64,000 bases of DNA from Streptomyces sp. RFCAC02 (GTDB taxonomy: Bacteria; Actinomycetota; Actinomycetes; Streptomycetales; Streptomycetaceae), in NCBI RefSeq assembly GCF_004193175.1, contig NZ_SAUH01000001.1:3164501-3228500 (forward strand), given 5' to 3'. Below the pieces are notes generated by a model. The model was not told the DNA's origin, did not search any database, and was given only the letters and a program-made list of their open reading frames with translations. The first letter of the stretch is position 1, and the number at the start of each line of letters is the position of its first letter. Made by a program: the position numbers and the translations under genes. Below, piece after piece: positions 37,271 to 46,391 of the stretch.

Positions 37271-38619
37271 CCGACCGCGATCCCGGCCGGCCGGCGCGCG
37301 GTACGCGGTGGCCGGAGCCGGGGGCGGAGGCACCGGACGGTCCGGGACCGCCCGGGGACACCGGCGCGCCCGGCGGCGAGGACGGTGAGGACGGGGAGGA
37401 GGCGCTCCGCCGCCTCCTGCGGGACGCCGTCGACGGCATCGGTGATCCGTCCGCCGACGCCCTCGACCACCTGCGGTCCGCCGTCGCGGCCCGCCGCAGG
37501 CGCCGCAAGCAGTTCCTCGTCGGCACCGCCGCGTCACTCGCGCTCCTCGGTATCGGCGCGCCCGTCGTGCTGTCGGCGACCGGGGCGGTCGGCGGCTCGG
37601 GGACGCACACGGTGTCGGGTCCCGAGGGCGACAGCGCGTTCGACGGCACACGTGACCTCGACGGGCTGCCCGGCGCGGCCGGCCCGTACCCGCCCGACGG
37701 CCTGCCGCTGCCCTCCGACGAGCCGCGCGCCGACCCGGGCGGCACGGGCCGGTCGCCGGAGGACCAGGCCGGGGGCGCCGCCGGCGGGGTCGAGTCCGAC
37801 GACGGCGTCTCCTCCCCGACGTGCGACCGCGACCAGCTCGGCAGCGTCCATACGGTCGCCGGCACACCGGACGACCAGGGCCGCGTCTACGGGTTCATCC
37901 GTATGGTCAATGTCTCGGACGACGCCTGCCGCGTCACCGGGGACGACGAGCTGTCCGCCCTGCCCCTCGCCGCCGGCGACATGTCCGCCACCGCTCAGGT
38001 GCAGGTCCTCGACCGGACCGAGGGCGACCGCGCCGTGGGCCTGCCCACGCCCGACGAGACCCTGGAGGAGCTGGTCCTGTCCCCCGGCCGGGCGTACGAG
38101 ATCCAGTTCGCCTGGGTGCCGTCCTCCGGTACGGCCGCGAGCTGCGCCGTCGCCGCCGAGCCGGCCGCCGGCACGTCGGACGGCGGGCTCACCACCGAGC
38201 TGGGCGGCACCGCGCCGCTCGCCGGCACCCCGGACAGCACCACCACGACCCAGACGGCCGGCACCGGCACCGACACGACGGGGACCGAGAGCGCCACCGA
38301 CGACCCGTCCGCCCCGGGCGACACCGACGGCACGTCCGACGGCAGCGGCACCACCGACCCGACCACCCCCGGCGACAGCGACGGCACGTCCGACGGCAGC
38401 GGCTCCACCGACCCGACGGCCCCCGGCGACGGCGACGGCACCGACGAGCCCACGACCGGCGGCACCGACGGCGACGGCACTGACGACGGCACCACCGACG
38501 GCGTCCTGCTGCGCTACACACCCGCCGCCGGCGAGCCCGAGGCGGCCCGCATCCTGCTCGCGGGAACCTGCTCCGGCACCGTCTACCGCACGGGTGTCCT
38601 GGAGGCCCCGGCGTCCTGA
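37267..38619 (+). CDS. Membrane protein partner of the SigE-family sigma factor
   Basis: A 450-residue single-pass protein. The cytoplasmic part (1-77) has a helical stretch EEALRRLLRDAVDGIGDPSADALDHLRSAVAARRRRRK just before one transmembrane segment (about 78-100). Outside is a domain with paired Cys (SPTCDRDQLG, DDACRVTG, AASCAVAAE). A low-complexity Thr/Ser/Gly/Asp region with repeats of about 18 residues (GDSDGTSDGSG type, about 345-400) leads to a final conserved bit (RILLAGTCSGTVYRTGVLE). Overlap with the sigma gene suggests an anti-sigma role, but no zinc anti-sigma motif is visible. A sensor or regulator is an inference only. Confidence 0.72.
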   Translation: MTDRDPGRPARGTRWPEPGAEAPDGPGPPGDTGAPGGEDGEDGEEALRRLLRDAVDGIGDPSADALDHLRSAVAARRRRRKQFLVGTAASLALLGIGAPVVLSATGAVGGSGTHTVSGPEGDSAFDGTRDLDGLPGAAGPYPPDGLPLPSDEPRADPGGTGRSPEDQAGGAAGGVESDDGVSSPTCDRDQLGSVHTVAGTPDDQGRVYGFIRMVNVSDDACRVTGDDELSALPLAAGDMSATAQVQVLDRTEGDRAVGLPTPDETLEELVLSPGRAYEIQFAWVPSSGTAASCAVAAEPAAGTSDGGLTTELGGTAPLAGTPDSTTTTQTAGTGTDTTGTESATDDPSAPGDTDGTSDGSGTTDPTTPGDSDGTSDGSGSTDPTAPGDGDGTDEPTTGGTDGDGTDDGTTDGVLLRYTPAAGEPEAARILLAGTCSGTVYRTGVLEAPAS

Positions 38620-38647
38620 ACGGCGCCGGCCGAAGTACGGTGGGGCC

Positions 38648-39469
38648 GTGTACCGGTTCCTCCTGACCCCGCGCTGGTGGGGGATCAACCTCTTCGTCGT
38701 CCTGGCGATCCCCGTCTGCCTGTTCGCCGGCATGTGGCAGCTCGGCCGCTTCGAGGACCAGGTCGACAACCACCGGGAGCAGCAGCGCCAGGCGGAGGCC
38801 ACGGGCGACCCCCGGCCCATCGCCGACCTCCTCCCCCTCACCACCGAGAGCGTCGGCGAGCAGGCCGAGGTCACCGGTACGTACGACGCCGCCCACCAAC
38901 TGCTGGTCCCGGGCCGGCGGCTTGAGGACCGCACCGGCTACTACGTCCTCACCCCGCTGCGCCCGAGCGACGGCAGCCCCGCCCTGCCCGTCGTGCGCGG
39001 CTGGCTCCCCGGCACCGCCGACGCGGACCGCGCCCCCGCGCCGCCCACGGGCGAGGTCACCGTCACCGGGGCGCTCCAGGCCCCCGAGTCGCCGTCCACC
39101 GTGGACGGCCCCACCGACGGGCTGCCGGCCGGCCAGCTCGGCGTCATCGGCGCCGCCGCGCTGATCAACATCCTGCCGTACGGGATCACCGACGCGTGGC
39201 TGACCGTCCGGGACGCCGAGGAGCCGATGCTGGCCGTGCCGGCCGAGGCGCCGACCGGCACCGGCCTCGACATGGACGCCTTCCAGAACCTCGGCTACAC
39301 CGCCGAGTGGTTCGTCTTCGCGGCGTTCGCCGTCTTCATGTGGTTCCGGCTGTTCCGGCGCGAGGTGGAACAGCAGCGCGACGCCGAGCTCGGCATCATT
39401 CCGGAGCAGCCCCGGCCGAGCCAGGAAGGTGCGCTCGCGCGAAGCGGATCTCCTGCGCCACCTGCTTGA
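38648..39469 (+). CDS. SURF1 family cytochrome oxidase biogenesis protein
   Basis: A 273-residue SURF1-like protein that helps assemble haem-copper oxidase. A membrane helix starts at residue 12 (WGINLFVVLAIPVCLFAGMWQLGRFE) with the conserved W-Q-x-x-R pattern, and a second helix near 222-240 (WFVFAAFAVFMWFRLFRREVEQ). Between them is the soluble domain with TGTYDAAHQLLVPGRRLEDRTGYYVLTPL and a GW motif (VVRGWLPG). GTG 38648 is placed 28 bases after the previous stop. Its 3' end overlaps the convergent S9 peptidase gene by 74 bp. Confidence 0.9.
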   Translation: MYRFLLTPRWWGINLFVVLAIPVCLFAGMWQLGRFEDQVDNHREQQRQAEATGDPRPIADLLPLTTESVGEQAEVTGTYDAAHQLLVPGRRLEDRTGYYVLTPLRPSDGSPALPVVRGWLPGTADADRAPAPPTGEVTVTGALQAPESPSTVDGPTDGLPAGQLGVIGAAALINILPYGITDAWLTVRDAEEPMLAVPAEAPTGTGLDMDAFQNLGYTAEWFVFAAFAVFMWFRLFRREVEQQRDAELGIIPEQPRPSQEGALARSGSPAPPA

Positions 39470-41225
39470 TCCGCTCCTCCACGACGAGCGAGCCGTGCCC
39501 CGCGTCGTACCGGTACACCTCGTGCACCGCGCCCCGGGCGGCGAGCCGTTCGACGTAGTTCTCGATCTGCCGGATCGGGCAGCGCGGGTCGTTGAGGCCG
39601 GCCGAGATGTACACGGGGGCCTTCACGTCGTCCACGTAGCCGATCGGCGACGACGCGGCCCAGCGGTCCGGCACCTCGTCGGGCGCGCCGCCGAAGAGCG
39701 TGCGGTCCAGGGCCTTCAGCGCCTCCATCTCGTCCTCGTACGCCGCGACGTAGTCCGCGACCGGCACGGCCGCCACGCCGACCGCCCACGCCTCCGGCTG
39801 GGTGCCGACGCCGAGGAGCGTGAGGTAGCCGCCCCACGAACCGCCGGTGAGGACCAGACGCTCCGGATCGGCCAGGCCGCTGTCCACCGCCCAGTCGCGG
39901 ACGGCGGCGATGTCCTCCAGCTCGATCAGACCGACCCGGTGCTTCAGCGCGTCGGTCCAGGCCCGCCCGTACCCCGTCGAGCCGCGGTAGTTGACCCGCA
40001 CGACGGCGAAGCCGTGGTCGAGCCAGGCCGCGGGGCCGGCCGCGAACGCGTCGCTGTCGTGGGCGGTCGGCCCGCCGTGGATGTCGAAGACGGTCGGGAA
40101 CGGCCCCTCGCCCCCGGCCGGCCGCTGCACCAGGGCGTGCACCGTCCCGCCGGGACCCTCCACCCACGCGTCCGTGACCGGCACGGAACGCGGCGCCCGC
40201 GGCCCCGGCGGCTGAAGGACCCGGCCGCCCGCGGTGGACCGTACGACCGGCGGCTCGGCGGCCGAGGACCACAGGTACTCGACCGAGCCGTCGGGGCGGG
40301 CCGACGCGCCCATGATCGTGCCGGGCGGCGTGTCGATCCGCTCGGTGGCGCCCGTCGCCCCGTCGTGACGCCACAGCTCGTCGCGGGCGCGGTAGCTGTG
40401 CGAGACGAGCAGACCGCTGCCGTCGGGGTACCACTCGGCGGCGATGTCGCCGGGCAGGCCGAGGTCCAGCTCCTGCTCCTCGCCCGTCAGCGGGTTCCAG
40501 ACGAGCGGCTCCCACCGGCCGCGCCGCTGGTGGCCGACGAGGAGCCGGGGGTCGCCGTCGACGGGCGCGAACCCGAGGACGGTGAGGCCGAGTTCCTCGG
40601 TGCCGCCGGCCGTGTCGTCCAGCTCGGCGACGGGGGTGCCGTCGAGACGGGTCACGCGGATCGCCGAGTGCATGGCGTCACCGTGCTCGGTGTGCTCGAT
40701 CGCGAGCAGCGTCCCGTCGTGGCTGAGGTCGCCGACGCCGCCGGACTGGCGGTGCCGGTAGATCTCCACGGGGTCGCCGCCGCCGGCGGGTACGACGTGG
40801 ATCGTCGTGCCGTCCTCCTCGGTCATGCGGCCGACGACGACCGTGCCGTCACGGCCGAGCGCGAGGCCGGCGGAGTACGCGGGGGGCAGGCCCGGCACGG
40901 CGGGCTCGTCCGCGCCGCCGTGGAACGGCTGGCGCACCCAGGTGCCGAACTCGTCGCCGTCACTGTCCCGGAACCACCACAGCCACGCGCCGTCCGGGCT
41001 GAGGGTGCCGTGCACCGTGCCGTTCGGCCGGTCGGTGGCGCGGCGCTGCTCGCCGGTCGCGCGGTCCCAGGCGTACAGCTCGAACGTGCCGGTCGCGTTG
41101 GAGACGAACAGCGACCGGTCGGGCGCGTCCTCGGCCCAGCGGGGCAGGGACACGCGGGCGGCGCGGAAGCGCTTCTCCCAGTCGGGGCGCTCCTGCTCGG
41201 GTGTGGCGGATGTGGAGTCGGTCAT
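39396..41225 (-). CDS. S9 family peptidase (prolyl oligopeptidase type)
   Basis: A 609-residue serine peptidase. A beta-propeller of about 330 residues precedes the alpha/beta-hydrolase domain. The nucleophile is Ser463 in TGGSWGGYLTL, the acid is Asp in SAGLNDPRCPI, and the catalytic His is in DAGHGSLVVEER. GYGRAWTDALKH is also typical of this family. These enzymes cut short peptides or acylated amino acids. No signal peptide is visible, so it is probably cytoplasmic. ATG 41225 begins MTDSTSATPEQERPDWE. The last 74 bases overlap the SURF1 gene tail-to-tail. Confidence 0.92.
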   Translation of the reverse strand: MTDSTSATPEQERPDWEKRFRAARVSLPRWAEDAPDRSLFVSNATGTFELYAWDRATGEQRRATDRPNGTVHGTLSPDGAWLWWFRDSDGDEFGTWVRQPFHGGADEPAVPGLPPAYSAGLALGRDGTVVVGRMTEEDGTTIHVVPAGGGDPVEIYRHRQSGGVGDLSHDGTLLAIEHTEHGDAMHSAIRVTRLDGTPVAELDDTAGGTEELGLTVLGFAPVDGDPRLLVGHQRRGRWEPLVWNPLTGEEQELDLGLPGDIAAEWYPDGSGLLVSHSYRARDELWRHDGATGATERIDTPPGTIMGASARPDGSVEYLWSSAAEPPVVRSTAGGRVLQPPGPRAPRSVPVTDAWVEGPGGTVHALVQRPAGGEGPFPTVFDIHGGPTAHDSDAFAAGPAAWLDHGFAVVRVNYRGSTGYGRAWTDALKHRVGLIELEDIAAVRDWAVDSGLADPERLVLTGGSWGGYLTLLGVGTQPEAWAVGVAAVPVADYVAAYEDEMEALKALDRTLFGGAPDEVPDRWAASSPIGYVDDVKAPVYISAGLNDPRCPIRQIENYVERLAARGAVHEVYRYDAGHGSLVVEERIKQVAQEIRFARAHLPGSAGAAPE

Positions 41226-41287
41226 CGCCCCGTTCTACCCGATCGGCCGGGTGCCGACGCCGGGTGCCCGGGATCGTCGCGCCCGCG

Positions 41288-42439
41288 TCACGGCGGCGGA
41301 CCGGTGAGGGCGCCCCCGCCGCCCCGGCGTTCGGCCTCCGCCGCGGCCTCGCGCCAGGCCGCCGCGATCTCCGCGGGGAGCCGGCGCCCGGTGCGGGCGA
41401 GGGTGACGCCCGGCGCGAGTTCGGCGATGTCACGGGTGTGCAGGACGGCGGGCCGGTCGTCGGGCAGCGCCGACCATGTCCCGGCGCCGGGTCCTGGACG
41501 CCACAGGCGGGTGCCGTGCCTGCTGAGGTTCCGCAGCCGGAGGGCGTCGGCGCCGACCCGGATCTCCAGGTGTCTGCGGCTCACGCGGCGGCCCCCGGCG
41601 TCGGGCGGGGAGCCGCCATCGGCGATGCAGCGGTCGATGGCGATGGTCCGCTCCCCGTCCAGGGCGGGACCCGGCGCGCGGCCGAGGACGACGGTCGTCC
41701 CGGCGTCGAGCGCGAGCCGGTGCACCGCGTCGGGGCCGCAGCGCAGCCTCAGCCCCGCGACACCGGGCCGCGGGCCGTCGTCGGCGAGCGGCAGACCGTG
41801 CCACTCGCACTGCGGTTCGCCGCCGCGCACCCGGGGGAGCTGGACGGCCTCCCCGCGCCGCCGGTCGTACAGCGAGCACGTCCGCTCCGGGCACCGCCAG
41901 TGCCGCGCCACCACGTCGACGAGCGGCCGGCGGGGCCGGGGCGCGCGATCGGCGGCGTGCACGCCCATGTCGCGCGCCGTCAGCCGGACGGTACGCGCGG
42001 GCGCGGGGCGCGGCATGAGGAACTGGGCGGTGTTGCCCTGCACCCAGGGGTGGCCGCCGCGGAGGTCGTCGTAGGAGTCGCGGCCGATGACGGGCAGGCC
42101 GGTCATGCCGGCGATGTCGAGCAGCGCCTCGCGGGCGTCGGGCAGCTCGGCGACGAGCCCGTCGCGTATCAGCCGGGCGAGGAGGTCGGGCTCCGTGCGG
42201 TCGGGGAACTCGGTGCGGCGGGTGCGCAGGCGCGGGTCGGCGATCGCGTGCACGGTGACCCACTGGTCGCGCAGCCGGTCGCCGAGCGCCTCGATGACCA
42301 GGCGGAGCCGGTCGAGGGAGCGGGCGCCGTGGCGGCCGAGGCGGGCGTCGCGGACGACGTCCGAGAGGTCGACGAGCGCGTCGGCCTGCTCGGGGACGGG
42401 CGTCAGGTACCGCTCGTAGGGGAACGGGCCGCCGTTCAC
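41288..42439 (-). CDS. FHA domain protein with PIN/NYN-like N-terminal domain
   Basis: A 383-residue protein starting at GTG 42439. The C-terminal ~110 residues are an FHA phosphothreonine-binding domain ([25 protein letters not shown]). The N-terminal ~150 residues ([62 protein letters not shown]) have the spacing of acidic residues seen in PIN/NYN-type nucleases, an assignment I infer. A Cys/His region ([19 protein letters not shown]) lies between and might bind zinc. If right, a phospho-signal could target an RNA-cleaving domain. Ribonuclease activity is unproved. Confidence 0.65.
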   Translation of the reverse strand: MNGGPFPYERYLTPVPEQADALVDLSDVVRDARLGRHGARSLDRLRLVIEALGDRLRDQWVTVHAIADPRLRTRRTEFPDRTEPDLLARLIRDGLVAELPDAREALLDIAGMTGLPVIGRDSYDDLRGGHPWVQGNTAQFLMPRPAPARTVRLTARDMGVHAADRAPRPRRPLVDVVARHWRCPERTCSLYDRRRGEAVQLPRVRGGEPQCEWHGLPLADDGPRPGVAGLRLRCGPDAVHRLALDAGTTVVLGRAPGPALDGERTIAIDRCIADGGSPPDAGGRRVSRRHLEIRVGADALRLRNLSRHGTRLWRPGPGAGTWSALPDDRPAVLHTRDIAELAPGVTLARTGRRLPAEIAAAWREAAAEAERRGGGGALTGPPP

Positions 42440-42718
42440 CGGAGGCTCCCGGCGGGCGGCAGGCCCGGGGCGGCGGCGCGCCGCGACCGTACGACGATCG
42501 CACCGTCCGGGCCGGCGCGCCGTGCATCGTCCTTCTTCAGCGCCCGCACTGCTCACCCTCCCCGGCTCCGGGTACGCCGCAGGCCCGGCCGGGCCAATTC
42601 GCCATTCTGGCACGCCCGTTGAGAAGTGGAGAGGCCCCGCGGCGCATCGCCGGGACGGGCCCGGCGCACCGCGCGCCGGCGTACGCGCGGCGCGGGCCGC
42701 CGGGCGTACGGCCGCCGG

Positions 42719-43186
42719 TCAGTCCCCGGCCAGCTCGACCTGGATCTCGACCTCGACGGGCGCGTCCAGCGGGAGCACCGCGACCCCGACCGCGCTGCGG
42801 GCGTGCACGCCGGCGTCGCCGAAGACCTCGCCGAGCAGCTCGCTGGCGCCGTTCACCACCTGCGGCTGGCCCGTGAACCCGGGCGCCGACGCCACGAAGC
42901 CGAGCACCTTCACCACCCGCGCGACCCGGTCGAGGTCGCCGGCGACCGACTTGACGGCGGCCAGCGCGTTCAACGCGCAGACACGCGCCGACTCGTACGC
43001 CTGTTCAGGGGTGACCTCGGCGCCGACCTTGCCGGCGTACCGCAGCGCTCCGTCGACGAGCGGCACCTGCCCCGAGGTGTACACATGGCGCCCGGTGCGC
43101 ACCGCCGGCACGTACGCCGCGACCGGCGGCACGACCGGCGGCAGCACGAGCCCGAGCCCCGCCAGCCGGTCCTCGACCGTGCTCAC
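42719..43186 (-). CDS. RidA family protein
   Basis: A 155-residue RidA/YjgF-like protein. The fold is clear from [44 protein letters not shown] and the C-terminal [17 protein letters not shown]. Archetypal RidA deaminates reactive enamine/imine intermediates using an Arg in the last strand. Here the Arg in [10 protein letters not shown] precedes that strand, so this belongs to another Rid subgroup. GTG 43186 overlaps the stop of the DUF4177 gene. The two match Rv3678c and its small neighbour in M. tuberculosis by position. Confidence 0.88.
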   Translation of the reverse strand: MSTVEDRLAGLGLVLPPVVPPVAAYVPAVRTGRHVYTSGQVPLVDGALRYAGKVGAEVTPEQAYESARVCALNALAAVKSVAGDLDRVARVVKVLGFVASAPGFTGQPQVVNGASELLGEVFGDAGVHARSAVGVAVLPLDAPVEVEIQVELAGD

Positions 43187-43347
43187 GCCTGGCCGCCCTT
43201 GGGCCGCTTGAAGTACGCCACGAGCTGCTCGGGGTTCGGCCCGGGGATGACCTGGACCAACTCCCAGCCGTCCTCGCCCCAGTTGTCCAGGATCTGCTTG
43301 GTCGTGTGCACCAGGAGCGGCACCGTCACGTATTCCCACTTCGTCAT
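43183..43347 (-). CDS. DUF4177 small protein
   Basis: A 54-residue protein: [21 protein letters not shown], then [10 protein letters not shown] and a basic end. DUF4177 proteins share this W-E-Y-x-x-V and G-W-E-L-V pattern. It is very short but conserved next to RidA and the ArsA-type ATPases in actinobacteria, which makes it convincing. Its stop overlaps the RidA start, so they are translated together. Function unknown. Confidence 0.85.
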   Translation of the reverse strand: MTKWEYVTVPLLVHTTKQILDNWGEDGWELVQVIPGPNPEQLVAYFKRPKGGQA

Positions 43348-43442
43348 GGTCGCCACTCTAGGCCCTGCCCCTGACAATGCCGGGCCGGCCGCCGTACGTC
43401 CCCCCGCCCCGCGCGTCCGGGCCGCGCCGTAGGCTCGCCGGT

Positions 43443-44399
43443 GTGACTCCAGCGCGCAGACTGCACGTGGTCAGCGGCAAGGGCGGCACCGGCAAGACGA
43501 CCGTCGCCGCGGCGCTCGCGCTCGCCCTCGCCGACGAGGGGCGGCGCACGCTGCTGGTCGAGGTCGAGGGCCGCCAGGGCATCGCCCAGGTCTTCGAGAC
43601 CGAGGCCCTGCCCTACGAGGAACGCCGCATCGCGATCGGCCCCGGCGGCGGCGAGGTCTTCGCCCTCGCCATCGACGCCGAACGCGCCCTGCTCGACTAC
43701 CTCAGCATGTTCTACAAGCTCGGCGGCGCGGGGCGGGCACTGCGCCGCATCGGCGCCATCGACTTCGCCACGACCATCGCCCCCGGACTCCGCGACGTCC
43801 TGCTGACCGGCAAGGCGTGCGAGGCGTCCCGCCGCCGCGGCCAGGACGGCCGGTACGTCTACGACGCCGTCGTCATGGACGCGCCGCCCACCGGGCGCAT
43901 CACCCGTTTCCTCGGCGTCCACCACGAGGTCGCGGGACTGGCCCGCGTCGGCCCCGTCCACCACCAGGCCCAGGCCGTCATGCGGGTCCTCACCTCCCCG
44001 GAAACGGCGGTGCACCTCGTGACGCTCCTGGAGGAGATGCCGGTCCAGGAGACGGTCGACGGCATCGCCGAACTCCGCGCCGCCGGCCTGCCGACCGGCA
44101 CCGTCGTCGTCAACATGGTCCGGCCGCCGCTGCTCGCCCGGCCGCCGGCACCGGACGCCGAGCCGGCCGCCCTCGCCGCCGCCCTCGCCCGCGCGGGCCT
44201 CCCCGAAGCCGAACGGATCGCCGGCCCCCTCCTCGCCGAGGGACACGCGTACGCGGCACGGCTCGCCCTGGAGGCCGAGGGCCGCGCCGCGCTCACCGGC
44301 CCCGGCCTGCCCGTCCGGGACCTGCCGCTGCTCGGCGACGGCGTCGACATCGCCGGCCTGTACCGCCTGGCCCGCCTGCTCCGCGACCACGAATGGTGA
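43443..44399 (+). CDS. ArsA-type anion-transporting ATPase homologue, first of a pair
   Basis: A 318-residue P-loop ATPase of the ArsA/GET3 class. The deviant Walker A is VVSGKGGTGKTTVAAALALALA at the N-terminus, and a switch II-like region is VVMDAPPTGRITRF. GTG 43443 begins MTPARRLHVVSGKGG. By order and pairing it corresponds to Rv3679 of M. tuberculosis. That pair lies beside whiB4, and the encoded proteins form a heterodimer implicated in bacterial envelope or redox tolerance rather than arsenic export. The second ATPase gene begins 7 bp later. No arsenic-resistance genes are nearby. Confidence 0.87.
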   Translation: MTPARRLHVVSGKGGTGKTTVAAALALALADEGRRTLLVEVEGRQGIAQVFETEALPYEERRIAIGPGGGEVFALAIDAERALLDYLSMFYKLGGAGRALRRIGAIDFATTIAPGLRDVLLTGKACEASRRRGQDGRYVYDAVVMDAPPTGRITRFLGVHHEVAGLARVGPVHHQAQAVMRVLTSPETAVHLVTLLEEMPVQETVDGIAELRAAGLPTGTVVVNMVRPPLLARPPAPDAEPAALAAALARAGLPEAERIAGPLLAEGHAYAARLALEAEGRAALTGPGLPVRDLPLLGDGVDIAGLYRLARLLRDHEW

Positions 44400-44406
44400 C
44401 CCGGAC

Positions 44407-45699
44407 ATGAGCCCGCACCCGTCATCCCACGCCGCACCGCACGACGTCCCCGCGCTCGCCGTCGACCCGCTGCTCGACGACCCGGGGACCCGCATCGTCG
44501 TCTGCTGCGGCTCGGGCGGCGTCGGCAAGACGACCACCGCCGCCGCGCTCGCCCTGCGCGCCGCCGAACGCGGCCGCCGCGTCGTCGTCCTCACCATCGA
44601 CCCGGCCCGCCGCCTCGCCCAGTCCCTGGGGCTCACGGAGCTGGACAACGTGCCCAGGGCCGTGCCCGGCACCGCGCGCGGGGCCGGCGGCGAACTGTTC
44701 GCCATGATGCTGGACATGAAGCGCACCTTCGACGAGATCGTCGAGGCGCACGCGGAGCCCGAGCGTGCCCGCGCGATCCTGGCGAACCCCTTCTACCAGT
44801 CGCTCTCCGCCGGTTTCGCCGGCACGCAGGAGTACATGGCGATGGAGAAGCTGGGCCAGCTCGCCGCCCGCGGCGAGTGGGACCTCATCGTCGTCGACAC
44901 GCCCCCCAGCCGGTCCGCCCTCGACTTCCTCGACGCGCCGCAGCGCCTCGGCTCGTTCCTCGACGGCCGGCTCATCCGCGTCCTGGCGGCCCCGGCGCGG
45001 GCTGGCGGCCGGGCCGGCCGGAAGGTGATGAGCCTCGGCATGGCCGGGCTCGGCATGGTCACCGGCGCGCTCGGCACCGTCATGGGCACCGGGCTGCTGC
45101 GGGACGTGCAGACGTTCGTGGCGGCGATGGACACGATGTTCGGCGGGTTCAGGACGCGCGCGGACGCCACGTACCGGCTGCTCCAGGCGCCGGGGACGGC
45201 GTTCCTCGTCGTCGCCGCGCCCGAGCGGGACGCGCTGCGCGAGGCCGCCTACTTCGTGGAACGCCTCGCCGCCGACCGCATGCCGCTGGCCGGGCTCATC
45301 CTCAACAGGGTGCACAGGACGGCCGTGCCGGGGCTGGGCGCGGAACGGGCCACGGCCGCGGCGGAGACGCTGGAGCACCTTCCGGGCGCCGCGTCCGTCC
45401 CCCCGACCGGTACGGAAAAAATCCCGCAGTCCGGCATTGTCGATCATCGGACCGGGGATGCTGACCCCTGGGACGGCCCCGCGCAGGCCCCCGACGCGCT
45501 CGCCGCCGCCCTGCTCCGTGTGCACGCCGAGGGCATGCGCCGCCTCGCGCGCCAGCAGCGCGTCCGCGCGCGTTTCACCTCGCTCCACCCCACGGTGCCG
45601 GTCGCCGAGATCACCGCGCTGCCCGGCGACGTGCACGACCTCACCGGTCTGCGCACGATCGGCGACCTGCTGGCCCTCCCCCCGGCGCCCGCCGCATGA
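44407..45699 (+). CDS. ArsA-type ATPase homologue, second of a pair
   Basis: A 430-residue ATPase. The Walker A is VVCCGSGGVGKTTTAAALALRAAERG (about residues 31-56), the switch region DLIVVDTPPSRSALDFLDAPQR, and a hydrophobic segment (VMSLGMAGLGMVTGALGTVMG) may contact membrane. It corresponds by position to Rv3680 of M. tuberculosis. The two ATPases probably form a heterodimer. The C-terminal ~80 residues include PTVPVAEITALPGDVHDLTGLRTIGDLL. It ends 9 bp before the convergent wblA gene. Confidence 0.87.
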   Translation: MSPHPSSHAAPHDVPALAVDPLLDDPGTRIVVCCGSGGVGKTTTAAALALRAAERGRRVVVLTIDPARRLAQSLGLTELDNVPRAVPGTARGAGGELFAMMLDMKRTFDEIVEAHAEPERARAILANPFYQSLSAGFAGTQEYMAMEKLGQLAARGEWDLIVVDTPPSRSALDFLDAPQRLGSFLDGRLIRVLAAPARAGGRAGRKVMSLGMAGLGMVTGALGTVMGTGLLRDVQTFVAAMDTMFGGFRTRADATYRLLQAPGTAFLVVAAPERDALREAAYFVERLAADRMPLAGLILNRVHRTAVPGLGAERATAAAETLEHLPGAASVPPTGTEKIPQSGIVDHRTGDADPWDGPAQAPDALAAALLRVHAEGMRRLARQQRVRARFTSLHPTVPVAEITALPGDVHDLTGLRTIGDLLALPPAPAA

Positions 45700-45708
45700 C
45701 GCGGGCGC

Positions 45709-46053
45709 TCACCCCACGTTCGCGTACTCCTCGAACCCGGGGCCGCCGGCGGCGTCCGCCTCCTCCGGCCGCGCGGCCCGCTCGTACTCCGAGCGTGCCG
45801 TCTCCAGCAGCCGGCGCCACGACGTGACGGTGGGCCGACGGCGCAGGAGGGCGCGCCGTTCCCGTTCCGTCATGCCGCCCCAGACGCCGAACTCGACCCG
45901 GTTGTCCAGCGCGTCGGCCAGGCACTCCGTCCGGACCGGGCAGCCGGTGCAGACCGCCTTGGCGTGGTTCTGCGCCGCGCCCTGCACGAACAGATCGTCG
46001 GGATCCGTCGTGCGGCAGGCCGCCTGCGCGGTCCAGTCCGTAAGCCAGCTCAT
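45709..46053 (-). CDS. wblA: WhiB-family redox regulator WblA
   Basis: A 114-residue iron-sulphur regulator, orthologous by sequence and position to Streptomyces WblA and M. tuberculosis WhiB4. Cys13, Cys35, Cys38 and Cys44 (AVCTGCPVRTEC) bind a 4Fe-4S cluster, and GVWGG with the basic end RERRALLRRRPTV interacts with the sigma factor and DNA. WblA controls sporulation and represses antibiotic biosynthesis in Streptomyces. ATG 46053 (MSWLTDWTAQAACR) was chosen because it matches the family start, although the frame is open to 46146. A 338-bp regulatory region lies upstream. Confidence 0.95.
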   Translation of the reverse strand: MSWLTDWTAQAACRTTDPDDLFVQGAAQNHAKAVCTGCPVRTECLADALDNRVEFGVWGGMTERERRALLRRRPTVTSWRRLLETARSEYERAARPEEADAAGGPGFEEYANVG

Positions 46054-46391
46054 GCAGGTGCCGTCCTTCCCCGAAAACCAGGCTCCCCCACGGCGGCGAT
46101 TGGCATATTCGCCTCGCCGGAGCAGGACGTTACGGAAGGCGGGCACCCCACAACACCCCCGAGGGGCCTAATCTCCTATGGCCCATTAGGACTATGCGTT
46201 GGGCGATGTCACTCGTACGAGTGAACAGGAGGCGCGCTGGTCACAGGCGTGACAGGCGTGCGTGCGACGTCTGTTCGAGTGCACCCTTTCGAGTGAGTCT
46301 CAGCTTGACGGCAGGCATGTCGTGTGAATCGTGAGCAGCCTAGGCGAAGGGATGGCCGCCTGTCCGGTGTTTCGCAACGTAGGCTGGCGCC
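46054..46391. promoter_or_regulatory. Divergent wblA / penicillin-binding-protein control region
   Basis: This 338-bp stretch has no convincing gene. It contains a perfect 14-bp palindrome CACTCGTACGAGTG (46210-46223), and the half-sequence CGAGTG recurs near 46275 and 46290 (TTCGAGTG twice). Another pair of related words is TCACAGGCGTGACAGGCGTG near 46240. Such repeats suggest operator sites for one or more regulators of wblA or the PBP gene. I cannot name the regulator. Confidence 0.5.

Noticed and set aside
38318..38450. CRISPR-like regular repeats
   Set aside because: The repeats are in-frame coding units of a Thr/Ser/Gly/Asp region, with no spacers or cas genes. No CRISPR array was seen in the window.
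43443..45699. Arsenic export function for the ArsA-type ATPases
   Set aside because: No arsB, arsR or arsC nearby; synteny matches the mycobacterial Rv3679-Rv3680 pair, which is not an arsenic pump.
46209..46224. Possible BldD operator at the wblA palindrome
   Set aside because: The outer halves fit TNACNC / GNGTNA, but the centre is three bases too long for the BldD consensus I know.
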